From the NCBI RefSeq assembly GCF_014196915.1, contig NZ_JACIEP010000019.1:1-64000 (forward strand): a stretch of 64,000 nt of DNA, in the 5' to 3' direction. Position 1 is the first letter of the stretch. Each line of letters opens with the position of its first letter. The position numbers were made by a program, and so were the translations under genes. Source of the stretch: Dysgonomonas hofstadii (lineage in GTDB: Bacteria > Bacteroidota > Bacteroidia > Bacteroidales > Dysgonomonadaceae). This document shows positions 36,432 to 44,716 of the stretch, in pieces. Under the pieces are notes generated by a model, which worked only from the letters and a program-made list of their open reading frames with translations, was not told the origin of the DNA and did not search any database.

Positions 36432-37133
36432 ATGCAAAATATAACAATCATATTCAAAAAGTCGATGAAAATGTCGGAGCTGATAGATGCCGACTACCGG
36501 CTTCTGCTTCTGCTGAACAAACTGAATATTTCGCTGGGGTTCGGGGAGAAGAATGTAGATACTGTATGCAGGGAAAACGGATTCGATCCTGATTGCTTCA
36601 TCTTTCTGGCAAATTTCCAATCCAACAAATCGATCATAAATGTACAACAAGTCTTTAATACACTTCCATTAGAACCATTCCTGCAATACCTGAAAGGCTC
36701 GCACAGTTATTTTCTGGAGATGAGACTACCCAATATCCGACGCAAGCTGGAACTGGTTTTTGCCGGATCAGACAAAGGCTTGCAGCATGTAGTACTCGAT
36801 TTTTTCGATAACTATACCAAGGAAGTGGAAGAACACATGCAGTATGAAGACGACACTGTATTTCCTTATGTGCGCTGCCTGATGAGCGAATCATGTAAAG
36901 ACAGCTACTCGATCAATATCTTTGAAGAAAGGCATAATGACATTGAAGGAAAGATGAACGACCTGAAACAGATATTGATGAAATACGTTCCGGGAACCAC
37001 CGACCAGATGTTGATGGTAAATATACTGATGGAACTCTATATGGCGGAAGAAGAACTGGAAGCACATACTTACATCGAAGACAGCCTTGTGATACCCCGG
37101 GTAAAGGAAATGGAAAAGAACCGGAAAAAATAA
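36432..37133 (+). CDS. Hemerythrin-domain protein with Cys-less ScdA_N-like start
   Basis: About 233 aa from ATG 36432 (MQNITIIFKKSMKM); a longer frame from 36372 adds an unlikely leader. The body is a hemerythrin/HHE four-helix bundle with a full-looking ligand set: GSHSYF, EEHMQYEDDTVFP, ERHNDIE and EAHTYIEDSLVIP, expected to bind a di-iron centre. Residues about 14-60 (SELIDADYRLLLLLNKLNISLGFGEKNVD) resemble the ScdA_N/RIC N-terminal module, but the CCGG cysteines are replaced by LGFG. RIC/YtfE proteins act in iron-sulfur cluster repair after NO stress; this divergent form may be a sensor instead. It follows a LuxR-type regulator and abuts the convergent flippase gene (1 bp). Confidence 0.85.
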   Translation: MQNITIIFKKSMKMSELIDADYRLLLLLNKLNISLGFGEKNVDTVCRENGFDPDCFIFLANFQSNKSIINVQQVFNTLPLEPFLQYLKGSHSYFLEMRLPNIRRKLELVFAGSDKGLQHVVLDFFDNYTKEVEEHMQYEDDTVFPYVRCLMSESCKDSYSINIFEERHNDIEGKMNDLKQILMKYVPGTTDQMLMVNILMELYMAEEELEAHTYIEDSLVIPRVKEMEKNRKK

Positions 37134-38609
37134 TTACTCTTTTTTTCTAAACCAATTTTTCAGATCATCTATACTAAAGACCTTTCTCAGATTGTAGTAT
37201 GTATATGCTAATGATATACATAATACACTGATACCCAACAACAGACTATCCGGGTAGTAATAAGCTGTGTGAAAAGCAAAGCAGATTAGTGCCAGATTTA
37301 TCAAAGCCATCATCATAACGTCCTTGTTCCAGCGGAATCCTGCAATTTGCATTCCAATCCAGAATACAAAAGGAAAATATACCACATAAGCTATAAAATA
37401 ACCGATACCCGACGCATCCACCCCATATTGAGGGTAAAGGAAGTAAGCAGAAAGAAGATAAACGACATAAAAAGCCACCTCTGTTATCAAAAACATCAGG
37501 CCTTTGTTTTTGGCCAGCATAATAAACGCGACAGGCCAGCTCATTACTTTCAGGAAGGTGCCCAATACCTGCCATTGAAGGATAGTAGCCGCATTCAAAA
37601 ATTCGGACGAATAGAGTAATTTCAACACTAAGCCGGAGAATACCAACATACCTACAATAATAGGAGTCGCTATCAGCAATACAATGTAGCTCTGTTCGTT
37701 TACGAGTTTTTTCACTTCTGTTTTATTCTCAATGATAGCTGACAAGCGGGGGAAAAAGTCCGATCCCATCGATCTTAGTATTAGGCCCAGATACACACTT
37801 GTTATAGCCCACGATGCCTGAAACAATCCTGTGGCTTCTACACCTATATTCTTTGTTATAAATGCACGGATAAGGAACATACTTACTGTTCCCACCAGTC
37901 CCGATACTACAATATAGATTCCTAGCTTTAAAGTATCCATTCCACCGGAAAAAACTTCTTTCAGCGGAATTTTTACTTTTTTGAGATGCTGTTTCCTGTA
38001 ATAATATTCCACACAGAGAAATGAAATAAAACTGCTTACAACAAAAGCCGGAACAATGCCGTCAATTCCCCAGATAAAATAAATAGGTATTGTAAATATC
38101 AAACTTATAAAACTTCCCAAAATAGTAGTTTTTGCCATTTCGGGAATCTTTCGCAACCCCTGTAATATGGACGATCGTCCTGTTGTTATTACTACAAAGA
38201 ATACACAAACCGACAACAAGGCTATATGCAGGGCATACTCCCCATTGCCGAATGCCCAGTTACTTATCGGATAACCTAAGACAATACATGTAAGTAAAGC
38301 AAGTAGGGCTGTTGTCCGGAACCACAAATTAAACCGTGATACCGTCCTTTCGAGGGTGGTTTTATCTCCTTTAGCACTTGTCATTGCTATTTCTTTTACG
38401 CCCGAGGTATCCATACCCAGACTATAAGTCGAACGCATAATATCAATGACAGACTGTAATATCCCGATGAGACCGATCCCCATCGTACCCAGTAACACAG
38501 CAATAATTTTTGTACGTATCAGCCCGATAAGGATAGTGATGACCTGCGACCCGCCGAAGATGGTCGTAGACTTTAGTATCTGGTTATATGACGTATTATC
38601 TTTTTTCAA
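37134..38609 (-). CDS. Polysaccharide flippase (Wzx/O-antigen translocase-like)
   Basis: 491 aa with about twelve to fourteen membrane helices (MOP superfamily). The opening QILKSTTIFGGSQVITILIGLIRTKIIAVLLGTMGIGLIGILQSV and the SLGMDTSGVKEIAMT block match the O-antigen translocase group common in Bacteroidales. It moves undecaprenyl-linked oligosaccharide across the inner membrane. It is isolated here, with no surrounding glycosyltransferase cluster, so it may serve a glycan made elsewhere. It is convergent with the hemerythrin gene, ending 1 bp from it. Confidence 0.9.
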   Translation of the reverse strand: MKKDNTSYNQILKSTTIFGGSQVITILIGLIRTKIIAVLLGTMGIGLIGILQSVIDIMRSTYSLGMDTSGVKEIAMTSAKGDKTTLERTVSRFNLWFRTTALLALLTCIVLGYPISNWAFGNGEYALHIALLSVCVFFVVITTGRSSILQGLRKIPEMAKTTILGSFISLIFTIPIYFIWGIDGIVPAFVVSSFISFLCVEYYYRKQHLKKVKIPLKEVFSGGMDTLKLGIYIVVSGLVGTVSMFLIRAFITKNIGVEATGLFQASWAITSVYLGLILRSMGSDFFPRLSAIIENKTEVKKLVNEQSYIVLLIATPIIVGMLVFSGLVLKLLYSSEFLNAATILQWQVLGTFLKVMSWPVAFIMLAKNKGLMFLITEVAFYVVYLLSAYFLYPQYGVDASGIGYFIAYVVYFPFVFWIGMQIAGFRWNKDVMMMALINLALICFAFHTAYYYPDSLLLGISVLCISLAYTYYNLRKVFSIDDLKNWFRKKE

Positions 38610-38767
38610 CAGACAAGACTTTGAATTTTGCTAAATTAGTCATAAAAATACAGCATTTTCGTGCACAAATATTGTAATAGATAAAAATATGTGAAAAAAT
38701 ATACGAAATAACTATATTCTGATTAATTTAGCAGGACTAAATATTAATACATTAAAAATCAGTACGG

Positions 38768-38965
38768 ATGAGCACACTCTTATTTTTAGGAAACCTTGGT
38801 ACAGGGGAAATTATTATTATCGCAATAGTTGTATTACTTCTTTTCGGAGGTAAAAAAATACCTGAACTGATGAAAGGATTAGGTAAAGGTATTAAACAAT
38901 TCAAAGACGGAGTTAGTGGTATAGAAGACGATATCAAAGGTTCTATCGAAGAAGAAAGAAAATAA
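38768..38965 (+). CDS. tatA: Twin-arginine translocase subunit TatA/E
   Basis: 65 aa. An N-terminal helix ([17 protein letters not shown]) is followed by the family motif [23 protein letters not shown], an amphipathic helix, and an acidic/basic tail. It oligomerises to form the pore of the Tat pathway for folded proteins. tatC is not adjacent. A good terminator follows directly. Confidence 0.95.
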   Translation: MSTLLFLGNLGTGEIIIIAIVVLLLFGGKKIPELMKGLGKGIKQFKDGVSGIEDDIKGSIEEERK

Positions 38966-38987
38966 TATCAATCAGATACAAATAATT

Positions 38988-39026
38988 GAAAACCCGGACT
39001 TATATTTGTCCGGGTTTTCTTTTTTA
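38988..39026 (+). terminator. Terminator after tatA
   Basis: GAAAACCCGGAC and GTCCGGGTTTTC form a perfect 12-bp stem with an 8-nt loop (TTATATTT), followed by TTTTTT. It begins 22 bp after the tatA stop. Confidence 0.95.
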
Positions 39027-39061
39027 TGCAACAAAACAATTAAAAAAATCATCATAGTAAT

Positions 39062-39484
39062 ATGGATATATGTATAGATTTTGACGGAACATGTGTAACA
39101 CATGATTTTCCCGAGATAGGGAAAGATATAGGAGCAGTCCCTGTTCTGAAAGAATTGGTGGAAAACGGACATCGCCTGATTCTTTTTACAATGCGCAGCG
39201 ACCGTAAAAAGAAAAAAAAAGTGAACGGAGAAGAAGTTATCGTAGAAGAGAACGTGTTGACCGAGGCTGCACAATGGTTCGAAGATAATGAAATAGCATT
39301 ATACGGCATCCAAAAAAATCCCACACAACGTTTCTGGACTTCTTCACCAAAAGCATACGGCCATCTTTATATCGATGACGCCAACCTGGGTTGCCCGCTG
39401 ATCTTAGATGAAGAAATGTCAGACAGGCCTTTTGTAGATTGGGTATCAGTCAGATTAATGCTAAAGGAGAGGGGCATTCTTTAA
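39062..39484 (+). CDS. Small HAD-like hydrolase (BT0820-type)
   Basis: 140 aa. The N-terminus MDICIDFDGTCVTHDFP contains the HAD nucleophile motif DxDGT. FTMRSD provides motif II (Thr or Ser position) and GHLYIDDANLGCP the acidic motif IV. The compact size and the insert KKKKKVNGEEV match the small Bacteroidetes HAD group typified by BT0820, whose substrate is unknown. It starts 35 bp after the tatA terminator. A downstream lipoprotein frame could overlap its end only if an unlikely upstream start were used. Confidence 0.85.
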   Translation: MDICIDFDGTCVTHDFPEIGKDIGAVPVLKELVENGHRLILFTMRSDRKKKKKVNGEEVIVEENVLTEAAQWFEDNEIALYGIQKNPTQRFWTSSPKAYGHLYIDDANLGCPLILDEEMSDRPFVDWVSVRLMLKERGIL

Positions 39485-39552
39485 AATCTATACAAAATTT
39501 CATTTTCGATATTTTCACAATACCCAATATAAATCTTTTATCTATTTTGACA

Positions 39553-40053
39553 ATGAAAATGAAATTCTATTTATTGCCTGTATTGGCATTTATAATTTTT
39601 ACAGCGACATCATGTCCGGAAGAGGATGGTGATGTCTATCTGGTAAATATCGAAGTGGTAAATCTGGATAATTCCGGGGAAGATGCATATATCTCTGAAG
39701 AGCCTGTCAACCGGAACGCTTTTGTTATTGGTGTAAATTATCTTGTAGGATATACCCCGAATGAGAAGAAACCTTTTTCTTTTAACAAGAAATTTTCTTA
39801 CGACAATATAGTAATACTGAACTTTCCGGATAACCCTACGATCATCTGCAATGAGGATTTCGATGAAGATCATCCTGCAAACAGCGATGTTACAAAGTTC
39901 TTTAAAATCTCTACTCACAATGACAGGGATTACGACATGTTACTCCTTTTAATGGAACCTCCGGTTACCGGAACATATTCTTTCCGGGTAGTGTTCAATT
40001 GCCCCAACAATGTTGTGATAAAAAAAGAGACCGAACCTGTAACTTTATTCTGA
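39553..40053 (+). CDS. Hypothetical lipoprotein
   Basis: About 166 aa from ATG 39553 (MKMKFYLLPVLAFIIFTATSC, lipidated Cys followed by PEEDGD). An in-frame upstream start at 39439 would overlap the HAD gene and spoil the signal peptide. The mature part is beta-rich and acidic (VYLVNIEVVNLDNSGEDAYISEEPV, FSYDNIVILNFPDNP). I do not recognise the family. The next gene, an outer-membrane barrel, starts 2 bp later, so the two are likely cotranscribed and may act together at the outer membrane. Confidence 0.75.
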   Translation: MKMKFYLLPVLAFIIFTATSCPEEDGDVYLVNIEVVNLDNSGEDAYISEEPVNRNAFVIGVNYLVGYTPNEKKPFSFNKKFSYDNIVILNFPDNPTIICNEDFDEDHPANSDVTKFFKISTHNDRDYDMLLLLMEPPVTGTYSFRVVFNCPNNVVIKKETEPVTLF

Positions 40054-40055
40054 CT

Positions 40056-40829
40056 ATGAAAAAGATTTTTATATTACTCGTCCTCATTCCAACGTTTTGC
40101 CTGAATATAAATTCCCAGGAACTGAACAGAAAAAAATTCTACATGAGTGCGGCAGTGGAAAACACTTTCAAACTGAATAACTGGTTCAATGATGAAATGT
40201 ATAACGATGCTATGTTCAGTCCCAGTACTTTGGCTTTCTCATTCAGGCTCGATTGGCGAATCTATGATAACTGGGGTATATGGGCATCATACGGATTTGC
40301 CAACCTTCGAAAAGCAAAAGCAATTCCACCGGATATGAATCTTTTCGATAATATCGATCTGAATGATTTCTATATGAAAGACCGGACTATAGTCGACAGA
40401 AAGAATGATATGTACGGCTTTGGAGCAAAAGCTATGATCGGGCCTTTCTATAAACATGAGAGCAATAGATGGATTTTCACAGGCTCTATGGGTTTTGGGA
40501 TGGGTAACACTGGTTCTCCCAGAATGAGTTATACATTGAAGAAGATAGATAGTAATCTTGCTTATGATGTAAAATATAACTGGTTCGGCAATAAAAGAAA
40601 AGATGAATATAAGGTGATGGGAATACTATATGCAGAAGTAAAAGCCGAAAGAAAGATATCACAAAAAATAAGCCTATCACTCGGTATGACTTATACCCAA
40701 CACTTTGCAAGGCCAGAATTTACAGCCAGAATATATGATCATTATGACCAGAGTCTTATCCATGAAATCAGCCAAAAAGGCAACTATGCAAAAGCTTTGG
40801 GAATTGTTTTGGGTGTGGGATTCTGGTAA
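40056..40829 (+). CDS. Predicted outer-membrane beta-barrel protein
   Basis: About 257 aa from ATG 40056 (MKKIFILLVLIPTFCLNINSQ, signal peptide); the longer frame from 39999 overlaps the previous gene. The mature sequence alternates in a beta-strand pattern (KFYMSAAVENTFKL, TLAFSFRLDWRIYDNWGIWASYGFA, WIFTGSMGFGMGN, ISLSLGMTYTQHF) and ends in an aromatic residue (ALGIVLGVGFW), the usual barrel-assembly signal. No named family is recognised. It is directly downstream of the lipoprotein gene. Confidence 0.75.
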   Translation: MKKIFILLVLIPTFCLNINSQELNRKKFYMSAAVENTFKLNNWFNDEMYNDAMFSPSTLAFSFRLDWRIYDNWGIWASYGFANLRKAKAIPPDMNLFDNIDLNDFYMKDRTIVDRKNDMYGFGAKAMIGPFYKHESNRWIFTGSMGFGMGNTGSPRMSYTLKKIDSNLAYDVKYNWFGNKRKDEYKVMGILYAEVKAERKISQKISLSLGMTYTQHFARPEFTARIYDHYDQSLIHEISQKGNYAKALGIVLGVGFW

Positions 40830-40893
40830 AAATGGCGTGTTTCTGAACAAAATAAGGTCAGAAATATGTTATAATAAATAACAAACTTTGATT

Positions 40894-41844
40894 ATGAAAA
40901 AAATACTAATGGGATATGACTTCAGACGGGAAGGCTTTACAGCCCTTGAAGACCGTTTCGAAGTGATTTATCCTGAAAACGGAAATTTCTCACTGGCAGA
41001 AATAATTGAAAAAATATCTGATGCGGATGTACTGGTACCCAGTTTTTCCTACCGCACAGATAAAGATATTATTGAAGCCGGAAAGAATCTGAAAATTATT
41101 GCCAATTTCGGAGTTGGATATAACAATATAGATGTCGATTATGCTACCTCTAAAGGTATAACCGTGACTAATACACCACAAGCTGTACTGGAGCCTACCG
41201 CCGAATTATGTTTTGCCCTTATGCAGGCTACTGCCCGTAGAGTCGGATACTACAATTATAAGCTCCATAATGGAGCCAGACTCGACTGGAGCCTGTATGG
41301 GGAGCTGGGTATGCCATTATACGGGCAAACTCTGGGAATCTATGGCATGGGACGTATCGGGCAGGCAGTCGCACGTCGTGCAGTGGCCTCGGGAATGAAT
41401 ATTATCTACCATAACAGAAACCGGCTGTCTGAAGATATAGAGAGAATATATAACGCCCGGTACGTGGATTTCGATACCCTGCTTACTGAATCGGATATTA
41501 TCAGCCTGAATGCACCTTATACTGAAGAAACTTTTCACCTGATGGGAGAAACCCAGTTCAGGAAGATGAAAAAGACAGCTATACTAGTGAATACTGCCCG
41601 GGGACAACTGGTAGACGATGAAGCATTGATAAACGCGTTGAAAACGGGGGAAATCTATGCTGCCGGACTCGATGTATTTCCGAACGAACCGAAAATACCC
41701 GAAGGATACCTCGCTCTCGACAATGTAGTGCTTTGCCCACACGCCGGAACCAAAACCTTAACCGCCCGCACAGAGATGGCAAAGGAAGTGACTAAAAATA
41801 TTATCAATTTCTTTGAAGGAGGGGAAATAAATAAGGTGAACTGA
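40894..41844 (+). CDS. D-2-hydroxyacid dehydrogenase, NAD(P)-dependent
   Basis: 316 aa from ATG 40894; a TTG at 40888 is an alternative two codons upstream. Nucleotide-binding motif LGIYGMGRIGQAVARR (GxGxxG), the substrate and catalytic set NTARGQLVDDEAL (Arg), DVFPNEPKIP (Glu) and CPHAGTKT (His) define the family of reversible 2-keto-acid reductases (lactate, glycerate, phosphoglycerate or glyoxylate). The exact substrate is not determinable. A terminator overlaps its stop codon. Confidence 0.92.
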   Translation: MKKILMGYDFRREGFTALEDRFEVIYPENGNFSLAEIIEKISDADVLVPSFSYRTDKDIIEAGKNLKIIANFGVGYNNIDVDYATSKGITVTNTPQAVLEPTAELCFALMQATARRVGYYNYKLHNGARLDWSLYGELGMPLYGQTLGIYGMGRIGQAVARRAVASGMNIIYHNRNRLSEDIERIYNARYVDFDTLLTESDIISLNAPYTEETFHLMGETQFRKMKKTAILVNTARGQLVDDEALINALKTGEIYAAGLDVFPNEPKIPEGYLALDNVVLCPHAGTKTLTARTEMAKEVTKNIINFFEGGEINKVN

Positions 41845-41865
41845 TCTAGTCCACCTTTTATTTTA
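41833..41865 (+). terminator. Terminator overlapping the stop of the hydroxyacid dehydrogenase
   Basis: AAGGTGAACT and AGTCCACCTT pair with one mismatch around GATCT and are followed by TTATTTT. The TGA stop (41842-41844) lies in the left arm. It separates the gene from convergent ung. Confidence 0.75.
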
Positions 41866-41884
41866 TAGTTGTGTAGATACTCTA

Positions 41885-42547
41885 TTACCATTGAATAGGC
41901 TCCACCCCTTTCGATTGAAGATATTTATTCGTTTCACTGAAGTGATTGTTCCCGAAGAACCCGTTATGAGCCGATAATGGCGATGGATGCACCGATTTCA
42001 GAATAAGATGTTTTGTGGGATCGATAAATGAAGCCTTTTTCTGTGCATATGATCCCCATAGGATAAATACCAGGCCTTCCCTGTTTTCTGCCAGTTTACG
42101 GATAGCGGCATCGGTGAACTCTTCCCAGCCTTTCCGTTGATGTGAACCTGCCTTATGGGCCTCAACTGTTAGTGTTGCATTTAACAAAAGTACCCCCTGA
42201 TTAGCCCAGCGTGTCAGATCGCCTGAACGTGGTACGGGAATACCAAGATCCCGGTTTATTTCCTTAAAAATATTCACAAGCGATGGTGGCGCCTGAATCC
42301 CTTCGGGAACAGAAAAGCATAAGCCGTGTGCCTGCCCGTCGTTATGGTATGGATCTTGTCCGAGTATGACTACTTTTACCTTATCGAAAGGAGTATGCTC
42401 GAAAGCGTTGAAGATCAATTTCGCCGGAGGAAACGTCTTTTTGGTGCGGTATTCGTCTCTTACAAATCCTGTCAACTTTATAAAATAATCTTTCTCAAAC
42501 TCATCTTTCAGCTGCTCCTTCCAGCTTTCCTCTATTTTTACATCCAT
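41885..42547 (-). CDS. ung: Uracil-DNA glycosylase
   Basis: Removes uracil from DNA to start base-excision repair. 220 aa with the family-1 UDG motifs: water-activating loop [23 protein letters not shown] (catalytic Asp in GQDPYH), [10 protein letters not shown], and the leucine/His loop [13 protein letters not shown]. Monocistronic. Full length. Confidence 0.97.
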   Translation of the reverse strand: MDVKIEESWKEQLKDEFEKDYFIKLTGFVRDEYRTKKTFPPAKLIFNAFEHTPFDKVKVVILGQDPYHNDGQAHGLCFSVPEGIQAPPSLVNIFKEINRDLGIPVPRSGDLTRWANQGVLLLNATLTVEAHKAGSHQRKGWEEFTDAAIRKLAENREGLVFILWGSYAQKKASFIDPTKHLILKSVHPSPLSAHNGFFGNNHFSETNKYLQSKGVEPIQW

Positions 42548-42735
42548 GGCTAAATAGTTATATTAGTATTAAGTTATTCTATTACAGGTAATGGATATAA
42601 AGATAGTCTTTTTCGATCTATGAGCGAAAAGATTATTTATTAATGAACAAACACAGGAAAATTTCAGATGGTTTTCCGAAGCTTGTGGGAGCGAACCTGC
42701 ATTTTTTTCAGAGTAGTTTATCTATATAGGAATAG

Positions 42736-42930
42736 AGCCCCCTCCGGTTCCCCCGAGGGCAGGGCTGTTAAGTTCTGAAATTTATACTCTCTCTGCCGTG
42801 TTGAACGGAGTGAAACATCTCTTGTAAGATAAGAAATCCTTCGTTTCACTCAGGATGACAGCAGAAAATAACAGAACAAAGCAGAGAACTTAACAGCCCT
42901 GCCTCCGAGGGGGAGGAACAGAGAGAGTAT
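42736..42930. repeat. Composite inverted-repeat block (REP/MITE-like)
   Basis: GGCAGGGCTGTTAAGTTCT (42758-42776) is repeated exactly inverted at 42885-42903, with extra G/C-rich bases outside it. A second exact pair, ATACTCTCTCTG (42784-42795) and its inverse (42919-42930), interleaves rather than nests with the first. Between them GAGTGAAAC (42808-42816) pairs with GTTTCACTC (42843-42851), followed by CAGGATGACAG. No coding capacity. Confidence 0.65.
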
Positions 42931-42984
42931 CGGATAGTTACAAGCTACTTTGCCCTATGGGCAGTTACGAGTTACAAGTAATTT

Positions 42985-43032
42985 TTGTTGACTGTTAACT
43001 GAATCTGTCAGGTGTGTCAGGTTTTTGTTAAA
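42985..43032 (+). repeat. 48-nt dispersed repeat, copy 2
   Basis: Matches the reverse complement of 23565-23612 with three mismatches by eye. It lies just downstream of the composite repeat block. Confidence 0.7.
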
Positions 43033-43338
43033 CCACAGAGTAAACGGAGTCACACGGTGTTTTTATTTATAAATCAAATGTAGGGAATCATTTGTTAGCT
43101 GTTGACTAATATTGGATAAAGGCTAATAAAATGCGATCTTTGAAAATTGATATATTGAAAGGTAAATAAGAGAAATCACATCAATATGAAAAAAGTATGG
43201 ATGAAAAAACTTGAAAAACATATAAAGTTTGTAAAGTTTTCACACTTAGTACTTACAATTTGCTATCGGCAGAGCCAAAAGTAAAATTCATGATTGGCGC
43301 ATCTTCAAATTTTAGCCCCTGCATTATAACTATTAAAA

Positions 43339-43492
43339 AAGAGGCTGTCCCAAAAGTAAGATTACACTATCAAAGTGTTACTTTCTTTTGTCATTCTGAG
43401 TGTAACGAAGAATCTCAACTCTCAAAAGAAGATCCTTCACTCCGTTCAGGATGACAGAAAGAAATCAAAAATTACTTTTGGGACAGCCTCTT
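43339..43492 (-). terminator. Long-stem terminator containing an internal REP-like palindrome
   Basis: A 21-bp perfect inverted repeat (start AAGAGGCTGTCCC, 43339-43359, inverse at 43472-43492) lies about 20 bp after the C1 peptidase stop. On the - strand the closing arm runs into TTTTTTAATAG, as a terminator should. The 112-bp loop holds a REP-like palindrome (43390-43455: TGTCATTCTGAGTG...CAGGATGAC). A 25-nt part of it (43389-43413) recurs inverted near 42836-42860 with three mismatches. Confidence 0.7.
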
Positions 43493-43512
43493 CTCTATGT
43501 GTCATAAAGATA

Positions 43513-44688
43513 TTACTTAAGTCCTAATTTCGAAACTACACCTCCAGGTAAGGATTCCTTATTAATAACAATACTCATGGTTTTGTATTTCACAAAAGCT
43601 TCGGAAGCGTACCAGATACCTTTGTATTTACCTGTTTCGCCCCATGAATTTTTCACCATATAGTATTTATTGCCGTTCTGGTCTTTGGCAATACCATATA
43701 TCTGCATGCCATGGTCATCAGTAGTTTCCTGATTATCATAAGCTATCTGGCGCATTTCCTGGGTGATCACTTTTTCTTTTACCGGACCTTCCTCTAATTT
43801 TTTGCGGATGGCATTATTTCTGTCATTCTGAGATAAGCCTAGCCAGTGCGCCTGATCGGAACCTACATTCTCAGGAGCTTCGTCATCGGGAATCACTGCG
43901 ATACCATTGCGGGTAAAACCATTCTCACTAACGTCTGTTGCCCAAGCTATAGTGTAACCGTTATTCAAAGCATGATCTACTACCTGCATAAATTCGTCGA
44001 TAGGCAGATTATAGGAGTTTGACCAGCGCCAGTTATCTGGAATTTCCAATGCAAACGGAGCATAAAACGGATGATGGGTATATGAAGTAAGAGAAATATA
44101 ATTCTTAGCTTCCAATCCCAGAGATTTGGCAAAGGACTGTGGCGTATAGGATTTTCCCTGATAAGTAAAGTTCTGAGGCACTACTCCGAAAAAGGCATCG
44201 AGGATACCATTCAAACCGTCTTTCCATACCGGAGATATCTTCCTGTTTTTCTTTGCAGCGATTCCTTTCACATAACCTGCCAATCCGGCTTCAACTTCAC
44301 CGTGACGGTGAGAAGTTTCCCCATAATTCAGTCCTGTATAGTCTGTATCAGGGATAACTCCGTATTCATCGAGTGTTTCTACGACATCAGCAAATGAACC
44401 ACCCTGCGCGAAGTTAAGGTTACCACCTACACGCACATATTTATCGGCTTTGTCGGCATAATTGCGACGGACGATGTACATATCCGAAAGATCATGCTCG
44501 CCTTTACCTGTGCGGATAAGTTCGGACTCGAGGAAGGCTACTCCCGAGAAACTCCAGCAGGTTCCGCTGTTAGCCTGGTTCTTAATCGATGTAATAGGAT
44601 TCTCTTTGACTACTGTGAATTCGTAGCCCTGCGCATTTAAGGAAGCTGTTGCAATCATGGCAACGGCTGCTAGAAATAACTTTCTCAT
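43513..44688 (-). CDS. Secreted C1-family cysteine peptidase (bleomycin hydrolase/PepC-like)
   Basis: About 391 aa from ATG 44688 (MRKLFLAAVAMIATASLNAQG, signal peptide); the longer frame from 44742 would hide that signal. The papain-fold catalytic Cys is in QANSGTCWSFSGVAFLE, the His in DDHGMQIYGIA and the Asn in MVKNSWGETG. The oxyanion Gln is in IKNQANSG. Family C1B members are aminopeptidases or endopeptidases; the export signal indicates periplasmic or surface peptide processing. It lies 28 bp downstream of the pgpH-like gene and ends at the long-stem terminator. Confidence 0.92.
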   Translation of the reverse strand: MRKLFLAAVAMIATASLNAQGYEFTVVKENPITSIKNQANSGTCWSFSGVAFLESELIRTGKGEHDLSDMYIVRRNYADKADKYVRVGGNLNFAQGGSFADVVETLDEYGVIPDTDYTGLNYGETSHRHGEVEAGLAGYVKGIAAKKNRKISPVWKDGLNGILDAFFGVVPQNFTYQGKSYTPQSFAKSLGLEAKNYISLTSYTHHPFYAPFALEIPDNWRWSNSYNLPIDEFMQVVDHALNNGYTIAWATDVSENGFTRNGIAVIPDDEAPENVGSDQAHWLGLSQNDRNNAIRKKLEEGPVKEKVITQEMRQIAYDNQETTDDHGMQIYGIAKDQNGNKYYMVKNSWGETGKYKGIWYASEAFVKYKTMSIVINKESLPGGVVSKLGLK

Positions 44689-44716
44689 ATTAAATTCTTG
44701 TTTTGTTATTATGGTA

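Larger units (their letters stand above)
42548..43512. other. 965-bp gene-free region rich in inverted repeats
   Basis: No credible coding frame; the only short frame overlaps a REP element. It contains a composite inverted-repeat block (42736-42930), the second copy of the 48-nt dispersed repeat (42985-43032), an AT-rich middle, and a long-stem structure with an internal REP-like palindrome next to the C1 peptidase gene (43339-43492). Confidence 0.7.

Noticed and set aside
40888-40893. TTG start for the 2-hydroxyacid dehydrogenase
   Set aside because: ATG at 40894 two codons later gives the usual MKKILMGYD start; the TTG adds nothing.
43260-43454. 64-aa frame in the 43-kb repeat region
   Set aside because: It runs into the REP-like palindrome and ends in repeat-encoded residues; no homology-like features.
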